Shown: piece after piece, positions 22,601 through 34,600 of the stretch
Layout of the letters: the number at the start of each line of letters is the position of its first letter
Position numbering within the stretch: position 1 is the first letter of the stretch
NCBI GenBank assembly: GCA_038503035.1
Contig: JAVSML010024710.1
Coordinates: 310,001 to 374,000 of the forward strand
Direction: 5' to 3'
Length of the DNA: 64,000 nt
Source of the DNA: Crocodylus rhombifer
Taxonomy: Eukaryota; Chordata; Crocodylia; Crocodylidae
The notes under the pieces: generated by a model
The model's input: the letters and a program-made list of their open reading frames with translations, nothing else
Database searches by the model: none
What the model was told of the DNA's origin: nothing
Position numbers and translations under genes: made by a program

Positions 22601-25600
22601 AGCCAGATACCCACACCCTTCCCCCACAACCCCCAATATACCCTATGCCTCCCACACACACATCCTCACAACCCCCCACACATGCATACACCCCCCCAAC
22701 ATGCAAGACTAAGAATTTATTTTTTGAGCTGTTATGCAATCACCTCTGTACATGCTACGCAACCACAAATCATGGCAGAAATATTTTTTGTAATAAAATT
22801 AAAATATGGTATAGTAGACACTTGACTTTTAGTGTATGATTTGGGTTTTTTCTCCTTCTAAGATGGCATCCCCCCATCCCTCCCGAAAGGAGTATTTCCA
22901 GGGGGCAAGGGGAGGGACTTCCAATGGCAAAAGTCAGGGGTAGGGGTAGGACTTTTGGTCCCAAGATAGCAACCAAGGGGCAGGGCAACTGTCAGGGGGC
23001 AGGGCTACCCATGCAGCCCTCGAAAGCTCACCAAATCTCGTTAAGTGGCCCTTCACCCAAAATAATTGCCCGTCCCTGCAGTAAACTGACATATTACCAC
23101 TCAGTTGAAGATATAAGACCTGCACTTAAATTGGTTCTAGTTTATAAGGAAGCGGTGAGTTCCATATCTGCATAAGGATAAAAGTTCAGTTTATTTCTCC
23201 GGTTTCTTTTCCTCACAAGAATAAAATATCTTGGAAATCTGAAATTGCATTTCATTCCAAGTAGTCAGGTGAGAAGGGCCCTAAGGTAACATTCCTTTCC
23301 CTTGCTACTTAATTTAGTAGAATTTTGCTGATTTTCATCCTGCTGATCCATGCAGCTGTTCTTGTCCTTAAAAATATGGGTTTATCCTTTTTTACTGTTC
23401 TTTAAAGAAGCAACTAGTGTACATTATACTGAGCTTGTTTCCTATTATCAAGGCTTTATTAATTTTACAAAACATAGGGTAGAATAGAATATTTAACAAT
23501 ATAGTATGGTCTATAGTATTAATTAAAACGAAGCTATGTTTTCTAAAGTACATGATTTTTGTTTGTTTGTGAAGTATTACTGATGTTTTTTACTTGCTAA
23601 CTTGCAGTGGGCTTCCCTTCACTTTTGGATTGCAATGATTTTACTGTAAATCTTTCGTTCTGGTATTTTATTAGATGTTGATTGTAGAACTGGCCATGCT
23701 ACATAAAGATCAAATCCACTTTCTTTACTGATTTTACTTCTGCTCATCTTGCCCAATCTACAGGCCATTCCAGGCATAAGATTGCAGCTTAAGTCTAATC
23801 TTAACTCGTGGTGGTATACATTTTCCCCGTGTCACTCTCTTACAATGGTGTATTTAGTAACCAGCATTGTCCCAAGTTATGGTTTTAATGAACATTAAAA
23901 AAACTTGGCAGTTGGCTTCGGCAGTGCAAACAGATCCTGTCAGCTTTACTTGTCAGGGTAAATCCACAGGGAAACGACTTGAAATTCCAAGAAGGAACTT
24001 TTGAGTAAGAGAGAATTCTTGTGTTTTATTCAGAATGAGTGTAGTACCATATTTTCTTGTGTACCACATACCCTTTTCCACAAAAACAAGACCTCTCAAA
24101 ATTGGGATGTGTGCTATAAGCAGGAAAGCTGTTTTTTTGCTTAGAACAGAAACACCTCACTTTGATTCCTGCTCCAAAATCTGCTTCCTGTCAGCAGCAG
24201 TGGTATTTCAGTTCTGGCAGCTGCAGAAGGCAGTTGACTTAATGGCTCACTGGTCTTCTGTCAATAGGTGTTAACAGTTGCCTTTTCTTTTTGATGGTCT
24301 TTGTTTCACTAGTCGCTAACCTTTCTTCAGCCATTTTGCTGTTTGTTTAGCTATTTTTGGTCTCTCTCCTCTAGAAGTGCACTGATACATTGGTCCAATA
24401 TTGGATCACCACTGATATAAAGAAAATTGTCTGTATTGAAAATTGGCCTGATATGGCCAATAATTTGACCTTTTAAGGTGGGGAAATGGTATACAGTTAG
24501 GGGTGTCAGTCACATGGGGCCCAGGTGGGGTCTGGATTGTGGGCTGCCTCCAGACTATGGCATTATTTCTGTTGCAGTGGCCACTGTTGCAGCAGTGGGT
24601 GTCAGCAGCAGTGGCAAGGAGTCTAGGGCTGGTGACAGCAAGCCAGGCTCACTGCTGATGGCCATGCCCAGCATGGCCAAAGTGCTCTGGATTCTGTTGC
24701 AGGCCATGCACCTCAACTTCCTGTGCCTACTAGTAGTTCAGTGGGTCAGACAAAGAGGGTCTGTGCACTAGGTCCAGCCCACAGGCCATGTTTGACACTC
24801 CTGGTATAGAGGGATGCAGTTATATACTGCTCGTACATTTATACCCTGCCCATTTTGTCCTTAGAATTATTTTCTCTGAGCCCCTACAGAGTTTTTAGTT
24901 TTTAGCAGTTTTTAGTTTTTCACCAATCTACATAATTAAAATCTAAAGAGTCAGGGTACTCCTACTCCTTACTGGCAGTTGTCATTCCATGAAAGCTGAT
25001 AATAAAATAGTGTTTTGCCTATTGCTAAGGTAGTACCTAGCCCTGGAGCTGCTTGTCACATTTTTATTTATCTTAGCTTTATTTAAAAGGTTCTGAACAG
25101 ATACTGTCCTGACAGCAGTTAATCCCTTCTGGGTTTCCTGCATCAGGGATAGTTACTCTCCTTTCTCAGTTCTGTTTTATCTTTTGAGGTGTAGGCAGGT
25201 CCAGCATGTGACTGTCTCATCTTTCCAGGTTCCTGTAGGATGGAATCAGATAACCTGGGGCTCTCCACAGGTTATCTGATTGGGAAGTTTTCAATTTCCC
25301 TCTGTTTATTTCATAAATCAAAAATAAAATTCTCAGAGATTTGCTGTGCATTTGCCATTGCTAGCTGTGTGAACAATTCTTTGTGAAGCAGTTAATGTAT
25401 TTTTTTTGTATAGCACAAGTGGAAGTCCTCTCAGCTGCACTCCGAGCATCCAGTCTTGACCCTCAGGAAGAAACATCAGGAATTGGCAAAGGAATGTACT
25501 CACAAAATGAGCTGGATGTCAAAGACCAACTAAATAGTAAACTAATTCAGGATGATACTGTGCCTTTGATTAGTGACACTGTTGAGGTAAGAAACATACC

Positions 25601-28600
25601 TGTGTGTTTTTTAGATGAGTCAGCCACCTCAGTTCAGAGCACCAGTAAGAGCTGAATTTTGCACTGTTTTGAGGTGTAACTCTTTACATCTAATGCTGAC
25701 ATGATGCCCAGTTTTTTGTCTGCTGATTTTGCAGCTCTGCCTATTGCATTAAGTTTATTCTCCAGCATTCTTTATTTGTGTGTAACAGTCACTGGATTCC
25801 TTAAGTCTAAACCTCACTTCTGTTGTTTTACCGTTTTGAGGCAATTCAGTGTTGCTCTCGTTTTTCTGCAGTGAAATAGTCTTGTCAGAGGCAAAAAGCT
25901 CTTTTTAATGTTAGTTGCTCCTTTTTTTTTTTTTTTTGAGAAAGAGACGCTTTGTTTTATTGCACCCAGCAGTAGCATACCGTACTGTTCTGCGCAGGAG
26001 ATAATCAGATCCTGAGGCCCTGTGGGAACAGTGGTTCTCAACCTTTTTTTGTATCAGGACCAATTTGTAAACATCAATGGCCAATGCTGACCCAGTGCCT
26101 CTCACTCTTGACCCGCTGCCCACTGCCTCCAGACCCTAGCCCTGCAGTGTGGGCATGGGTAGCTCCAAGTAGCCCCTTATAGGCAGGAACTTTGCCAGCC
26201 TGCAAGGGAAAAGCCATGTTTTCCTGTGTTTTTTCTCCTTTAAAAGAGAATCCATTTTTAAAGTTTGTTTGTGACCCTTTCATACCCACAGGTTGAGAAA
26301 CGCTGTTCTAGTGTGTATGGGATGATACTACCATGAAACACAATTTCTAAATTTTTACTTGTTTCTGCTTTTCTCATTCCTTCCCCTTTCCCAGCTCCAT
26401 CCAGTATAATTGTGTTCTGAAACAGCCAGGTTTTGTGCTGTTACAGGTGTCTGGTCAGGTTTTTTGAAGAAGGCTTTTTTTAAAATATCAAGCAGGTAGG
26501 TAGCTAGCTGGTTGGCCAAGGCCCTGTGGAGCAGATTTCAATGCTGTTGAGGTTTTATTGTATGCTATTTAGATTTCTACTCATATTTCTACTCTTCACA
26601 CCAGTTGTGGCATCCATGAGAATCAGTTTTGTCTCTGGTCCTTTTCAACATCTACATGCTACCAGTTCTAGCAGTACCATATTCAGTGGTTCTCAACCTT
26701 TTAAGATTCAAGGCATCTCTTGATAGACATAAAGTACCTCTTGCTAGATGGTATGGATTCCTATTTAACATCTCTGATTTTATCTTGTGAATCATGAACC
26801 TGAGTTTGGATTAAATTAGCTCATGGAAGAAAAATAGCTGGATGAAGCTGAAAACAGATAATGGTGGTGGGAAGAAGAAAGCATTTGAAAGAGTTTGTAG
26901 ACATATTTTAAGCTTCTGTGTTTGAGGTTATGGATGCACAGTTGGTTTATTCAGTCCATAGTTTAGGAGTACTCTTGGATTATTCCTTGTGAACACTGAC
27001 AACTTGCATTGCATTGTTCTTTGCACAGTCTTTTGATTAACTAGGAGATTCATCCCATTCTGGTGAACAGTGACCCAGCTGTTGATTGTGCATGCATTTG
27101 TTGCTTCCCTAGGCTACATAAATGCTTTCTATCTAGGCAAATAAAAGCCTTCGGGAATTGGGAAAACTCAGAAAGCTGTGTTAATGGTAGGCATGATGCC
27201 AGCTACCATGAGTGTATCAAATGTCTTTCACTTCCCATAGAATTTTGAATCTGGCTCAATATCTCAGTCCTTGTCTTCAAGGTGCTCCATACCTTGGGCC
27301 TAGGTTATGAAGATTGTTAGCATGCTGCAGCTCTACCACGCAACTAGGTTTTATCTTAATTGTGAAGATGGCATTTTCCTAGGAGAACTGGTTTGGGACT
27401 AGAATGAATGCTCCCAGCAACCCAGGACTATCAGAAACTTTCTCATCATTCACTCTAAGTACAAGACATATTTGTTTGATTTTTCTGATATAAATACATA
27501 GCAACATTTTATTAAATCCTTTTGCTACAAAAAATGCATAGCTGGAATCCTGAAGCAAACCTAGCCTTCGCTCTCCTCCCCGATAAAGTGTGAAGCTTTG
27601 TGATAATTTCAGTTTGTATAAACCTTGAACATCCCTTTTTGTAAGTGAACCTTGTCCTCTCTCGTATACGCAGAACATGGGTTCCGCTCTCCCATATATT
27701 CATAATGATTCAGACTTGAGTACCAATAGCAGTTTTAGCCCTGAAGAGGAAAGAAAATCAAAAGTACAGGTAAAGGATGTTTTTTCATTATGCATCTAAA
27801 AAGTGGAAGTGGTATTGTTTGAACAATCTTAGCCTGTGTAGTCCATGGGTATATTTTGCAGTTTTCAGAGGATGTAAAAAACTTTTTGGAAAGTCACTGT
27901 ATAATCTTTCTTGAATACCTCTAGAGGTAAGTGTCTATTCCAGTTTAAAAATGAGAGTAGAAGAGGTCTGGGAGGTGGTATAATTTTTATATAGTTGGTA
28001 GTAAAAGCTGTTTTTCTTTTCTCTGCCAGTGGTTTGCTGCATATTTTTCTGTTAATCACATATAGTGCTGGTTGAATTTTTTGTTGTTGAAGCTGCTTGT
28101 GAAAACTAGGTTTTTTGGGTTATTTTCTGCCAAGCTGTAAATGCATATACCAGACTTGCCTGGTATTGCATGGTAATGTGAATTTGTAGTATTGTGTTTA
28201 TGGTGCTCTGAAAAAAGGATACTGCATAGGTTTAGAAAAAGTATTATCGATTAATACCATGACGTGATATTAGCAAGCATCATGCCAATTTAACAGATGC
28301 TTTCTTACTTTATTTTCTGAAGTTACTACAGCATGTTGAAATTCTTCCCCCCCCCCTTTTCCCCACTCCCATACACATGCACATGAACAATTTTGACTTT
28401 TTGGCAAATAGACAAACTTACTCATTTATAATGTGCGTGTATTTTCAGAGAATAATCCTCTGTTTTCAGTAATTTTTCTGGATTGATAGCATTTTAAGAA
28501 AATATTTTTAAAATGTTGTGTGTTTTTAATATACAGTATATAATCTTTTATGAATTAAACATTTATTTGCATTCTTAATCTATAAGTAGTTTTAACAGTA

Positions 28601-31600
28601 TTACATAGGTGATAAAAATTATCCTTTGAAGAACATGCATGCATACTTTTTATATATGTAACTGGAACCTTGTGGAAATTAAATTCTGCTCTCATTCTAG
28701 GATGTTGTACCTCAAGCCTTGCTAGATCAGTATTTATCCATGACAGATCCGTCTCGTGCACAAACAGTTGATACTGAGATTGCTAAACATTGTGCTTATA
28801 GCCTTCCGGGTGTGGCACTTACTTTAGGTAGGCAGAACTGGCACTGTTTGAAAGATACCTATGAGACATTAGCATCTGACATGCAGGTAAGTAAGTCCTT
28901 TTAACTCAGAAACTTTGAAAATAAACTGCATGTAAACTTATATTACAGTGTTTTTGTAGTGTTGGCATTTTTTTAATGCCTACCTTCCGTATTTAGCACT
29001 GATGTTTAGTAATTTTAAGAAGTGGTACTCTTACTATGAGTAAAGTTTAATCACTGTAGAGCTGTCTTGAATCTTCCACACACATTATGTTGAATCTGCT
29101 GCACATATTATATGAACTAAAACTGCATCAATGAATTAGAGTTAAGTATGTGTAATTATAAATTGCTTTAAAACTGTAGATGGTACCTGCAAAGTGTTTT
29201 AAAAAAGTACTCTCCTACAAGTGTACAGCGTGCTATGAATGCATATGTTACATATGTGCCTTTAGAACTCAAGGTCTAAATTTTTTTTTACCCTAGTTGA
29301 TCTTATACTACCACACAGACCTTTCACATCCCCATGCTTCAAGCAGAGTTCATAAGATAATAGTGAGCTTTCTGTTTCCCCTGAGCCACCTTGGCTGAAG
29401 ACAGAGCTTCTGTAGTTTGTTCCAGACTGCATGCTTTCCCTACAATCATCGTTTTGAATGTGTTTATCTTTTTACACGTCAGAAAGTATTTTGTACCTTT
29501 CTAGTTCTGGTTTTTTTGTCCAGTGTTGTTACCCACCTTCCCCCCACCCCTTCACAATACCTGAGATTCTCCTGGACTATGTTACTTGGCTTTTCTAGCT
29601 GAGTGCAGTTCCATTTTTCTCCTCACTCTGATCACTCTTCTCTGTTACAATCAGCATGGTTTGCTTTGATCAACTGATTTCAACATATATTTCTTGTGCA
29701 ACAGGAATATGACTGCCTTAGCACGTTTCTTGTGTAGGGAAGTCCCTTATCCCTTGGAAGTGTTTTCTTTGCAAATATTTCACTTCTCAGGCTCAAAAGG
29801 ACTCTGTGTTCATATCCTGGATGAATTTATGGAGTTGCCTTCTGACCCTGTTGCTCAGGACTGGGTTGAGCACAGATCTTTAGTGGATTGAAATTCTATT
29901 TCAAGAAGATCATCCTTTGCATTAGTGCCAGAGAAGTTATCCAGCACGTGCAGGTCCACTGAAGGCTCCAGGGGGAGATCGCTGTCCTGTGGTTCTTTGA
30001 GAAGGTATTTCACAGCCTAGGAGATCCCTGCTGCCAGGGCAGGGGGACATTTGTCCTGGCCCTGGCAGCAGCCCTTATGTGGATCCCACTGAGGCTCAGA
30101 AGCTTCTTTAACACCCAAGTCACAGCTTAGTTTTGGAGATAGTTTCCTCAAGTGCATAGGAAACCAAAGGACAAGCATCTGAAGCATGATTTAACTTCTC
30201 TGTGGCATGTAGTCATCAAAGCTGATGCTCTAGCCCTGTCTTCTACCCTGACTTTACAGGTTTCAGAAACAACATCAGTTGTTCCCCAGCCTTTTTAAAC
30301 TCTGTACCATCCATCAGCTCTGAAATCTCATAATTCAGCTTCTTTGTTTAACTGCCTCAAACAACCTTGCTGTCTAGCCTGGCTCATGCCCCCTGGTGCT
30401 CTTTTCCAACTGACTGATCCCAAATATTTTGGCTATAGTTCCTATTACAGTTAGGGAACCATCCCCGATCCCTGGTCAATCTACACCAACAATTGAGATT
30501 TCCTCGTGTGGCACTCTCCCTTTCAGCTCCAGGAATGACAGGCTAGTTCCCAGGACAGCCACCTTTTACACATGAGCTTGGCTCTGGAACGCTTTACAGA
30601 GGGGAACACTGGACCTCTAGACCAACCTTGCACACCTTGGCTTTCTTTCTTCCCATAGACCCCCACACTAAAGGGGGCAACTCCCTAGAACAGGTCATTT
30701 TCAGAAGCAAATTACTATGAGATTTTTATCTTCGCAAGAATCCTCGTTCCTCTTACCTTTGAGGACATAGAAAAAGTTCCTTTAAAGCACAGAGATGACT
30801 TGGTTTTTTTCCTCCAAAATACAGCCATGTAAAAACTATAACCCTCATGGTTCTTAATTGAGCAAGATAGCATGCTTGTTCTGTTCCTTGAGATGGAGTA
30901 TTTGTTACAGTTTGTGGAAATAACATGTTGGCTGCCTAATAGGAAAGTCTTTGTAAGTCTCTTTACACCACTCCAGAGTATGGTAGAATACGTTCTCTCC
31001 TTTTCTGCTTTGTAAATTACAGAACCCAGAGAGCAGGCTTTAAGATTCAGTATTGTTGTAATTCGAATGACTGGCAGATCAGCTCACACTAGCAAAGAAC
31101 CTGTCTTTCTTGCCTCTCTTATCCCCCTAGATGTCTCATTATATTACCTTCTTTTGAGTTAAAGAAAGGGTTTAGAATTAGCCCAAATCTCTATGCAGAC
31201 TTACCTTGTCACAGGGCGGATTTGATATAAATCAAACCTGCTTAAATTATGATTTAAGTCACTGGTCAGGAAGCCTCAATTTAATCATCATTTTCTACAG
31301 ATACAGTAAAATCTCTGTTATCTGGCATGAGTGGGGAATGCCATAATAGTCAGCCACCCCAAATGCTAGGGCAGCCTGGCTGCAGGCTGCTGTAGCAGGG
31401 GGAAGGGCATGCACAGTTAGGTACCCTACGTGGATACCCTCAGAGGAGCGCAGCAGGCAGCAAAGTGGTGTGATATGGCGCTGTGTGCATCCCACCGCTA
31501 AAATGCTGATTAATTAAGTATTCTGGTTAGTTAAATGTTGCATAACAGAGATTTTACTGTAATGCATTCTTGTTGTTTGAGATCCTTTTATTTATTTAAC

Positions 31601-34600
31601 TTCTTGAAACGGTGTACTTTTAGAGAAAGGTAAGGGCTTGGCTGTGGGGCTTGACTGTATGTATACAAACTTGCAGAGAGACAATAGGGCTGATGTTCCA
31701 AGGGCACTGTTCTTTATTTATTTAATATGTCCAGGTCTTTTAGATCTAAAGCCTAAGATGATCATGCCATTCTGTATTCTGGGGTTTGCTTTTGTGTCGC
31801 TCATAAAACTTGTTCCTCCATAGTTGTTGGGGGCCTGCTTTGGTCCTCCCCTCTGTTTCCATCTCTTGACTGTAAACGTCTCAACATCTAGGAATTCATC
31901 TTCCAGTAACAATTGACATTTGCAAGATTCTGAGGAAACTGTATATTCTCTGGGTTTTGGAACTATGTATGTAGGCCGGCCTTGTTGTAGGCCGGCCTAA
32001 TAATTGCTGCTACAGTAGAAGTGGCAATACACCTCACCCTGCACAGCAGTTGTACAGAATAGCAGTTGTACATGCTACTGCCTCTCAGGGTGGATTTGAT
32101 TAGAATCACTGGTCAGTGATTTAAGCATTGTTTTCTTAAAAGTGTATTCTAAAAGTAAAAAGTGTATTCTTGTTTGATATCTTCTGTTCGTTTAACTTCT
32201 TGAAACTTTGCACTTTTAGAGAAAGGTAAGGGCTTGACTGTGTGTATACAAATTCGCAGGAATTTGGTATACAAATTCGTAGGGCTAATGGGTGGGTAAT
32301 CAGGTCTGTTCTCTCATCCCCATATACTGGTGTTAACAAGGATGTTATTTCTGGAGACAATAAACGTTCCCTGTGCCTGAAGAAGGGCATTTGTGCCCCA
32401 AAGCTTGCAAAGAACAATTTTTCCAACTATTTAGTTGGTCTAATAAAAGACATCTACCCAGAGAACCTTGTCCGCGTATAATCTCTGTAGACAAATCCAC
32501 AGTTTGAGAACTGAAACTAACCATCACAGAGATGCTAAATGGGATCTTCTAGACTGAGCGCTGAGTCCCATTGGGTAGAGTGGTTTTCTTTAATTTTTTA
32601 CTAATCTATAGAGGACCCTCTGGGAACCCCATAAGATCAGGCCCCTAATACAGTCCATGGCCTGTTGTGACCTATTGATAAAACTTCTTAAAAGTTTACA
32701 TGAAAATACTGTCTCAGTGGTGTACAATTAGAATGTATAATCCCTATTCCATGATGATGTCTTTGAGCTTTAATATATCTTAAATTATATATGTTTATTT
32801 TTTAAAAGCATCTTAACAAAAAATAAATATGATTAAGTAAAAAAAATGTCTGATTTAAACAAAAAAATCCAATTTTTTTATTTTAAAAAAAAGCTGATTT
32901 TTACCCACCCTGCCTTGTTATTCTCAATACAGATAACCTTATTATGTTCTGTATGTGTTTTTGGAGGGTCCTCTTAGACCTTCTCCAGCCAATCTGTTTA
33001 ACACCTTGGCCTACCAGTTTCCTTCCTATTTGTTCCCCCACCGTTTCTCCTACATTAGCACATCTGTGGCTTATCACTTCATTCTGCCATCATTAGCATT
33101 TTGACTATGTCTGTCTTTGAGCATGTCTGTTTGTCTGTCTCTCAAGTCAGACTCCTGGAATTGTCATGCTCCCCCACCCCCATGTAATAAAACTTCCCAA
33201 CTCCTGTTTTGAACTTGCATATAGGAATTATAAAATGCTCTGTCAGTGTAAGAGACATTTGACTTGAGAATAAAATTATATCCAAACCCTTTTTTTTTAC
33301 CTTTTTCCCCCTTTTAAAGTGTCCTTCCTTGATAGGCAGGTGCAATAAAAATAAACCTTGACCCATTCCATTCATGTCTCTTTTTAATCTTATTTTATTT
33401 TTAAATGCATGTGCTTTGTTTTTGGTAATGTTGTCTTTTTAATGGCTTGTACTGCATCATCCTGGATGACACAGACAAGCTCTAAACTTGAAGTTAAATT
33501 CTCCCAAATATAGTTATTTGTGTCTTTTTTTTTTTTTTGCCCCCCTCCCAGTGGAAAGTTCGAAGGACGTTAGCTTTCTCAATACATGAGCTTGCAGTCA
33601 TCCTGGGAGACCAGCTCACAGCAGGAGACTTGGTTCCTGTCTTCAATGGTTTTTTAAAGGACCTAGACGAAGTCAGGATAGGTGTACTTAAGCATTTGCA
33701 CGATTTTCTGAAGGTAGGTCTCACATTTGACTTTGGGCAAAATTTAAATTATGCTCTTAGTGACGCTTGTTTTGCCTTCGTAAATTTATATCTATAGATC
33801 ACACAATTATGATTCCTTATAGGAATCCAACCAGATGCCCGGTTAACATCAAAGCAAGTCTTACAAGAGCTTTGTGGTACTCTTCTCTTTCTGACTTTGT
33901 CTTTCTGAGTAACTGAATTGAATTGAGTTTCTCATGGTATCAGGCTCTGTGCTTTTCTTCTTAACCTCTAAAAAACATCTGTACTGAACACCATTCTTTA
34001 GATTTGAAATACATAACTTATAATGGATTGAAAATAAGCACTAACATGTTTTGCATAATAAAAGCAGATACAGGGTAAATTCTGTCTCGTAATATGCCAT
34101 GTAGTTTTATTGATTTTAGTATGGAAGTGGACTGTCCTTAGTGGTGGTGGATAATAGAATAAGGAGCAATGGTCTCAAATTGCAGCAAGAGAAGTTTAGG
34201 TTAGATATTAAGAAAAACTTCTCACTAGGAGGGTAGTAAAACTGTGGAACAGGTTACTTAGAGAGGTGGTGGAATCTCCATTCTTGGAGGTTTTTAAGAC
34301 CGAGCTACACAAAGCCTTTGTTCGGATGAGCTAGTTAGGGATGATCCTGCTTTGAGCAGGAGGTTGGACTAGATGACCCCTGAGGTCTCTTCCAACCTTA
34401 ATTTTCTGTGACAGAATTTGTTCTACAGGGATTATACTTATTTTCAGCTAAAGGGTAATTTTCGATCTGTGGGTGCCTTGTGATATATAGTAAACACCTT
34501 GCTCACAGTCCATTCGTTATCAGAGAGGTAGTTAAGTAATTAGTCTGAAGTCAACAGAAGGTAGGGCAAGGTAGCACTTTAGATTAACAGTCAGAGAGGC

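Larger units (their letters stand above)
19728..25413 (+). other. PPP4R1: PPP4R1 intron rich in DNA-transposon remnants
   Basis: This 5.7-kb intron separates exons h and i. Recognisable contents are listed separately (about 20200-20735, 21336-21540, 22316-22471, 22472-23078, 24497-24803). The remaining stretches (19728-20200, 20736-21327, 21549-22315, 23080-24488, 24812-25413) show nothing I can name. Confidence 0.6.
25587..27673 (+). other. PPP4R1: PPP4R1 intron with two hAT-like MITEs
   Basis: Contains elements at 26029-26305 and 26681-26805 and a poly(T) run at about 25923-25938. The stretch 26806-27673 shows nothing recognised. Confidence 0.6.

Noticed and set aside
33494..33724. 76-codon frame on the - strand
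   Set aside because: It is the antisense shadow of PPP4R1 exon l. A similar antisense frame at 37321-37623 is the shadow of the exon copy.
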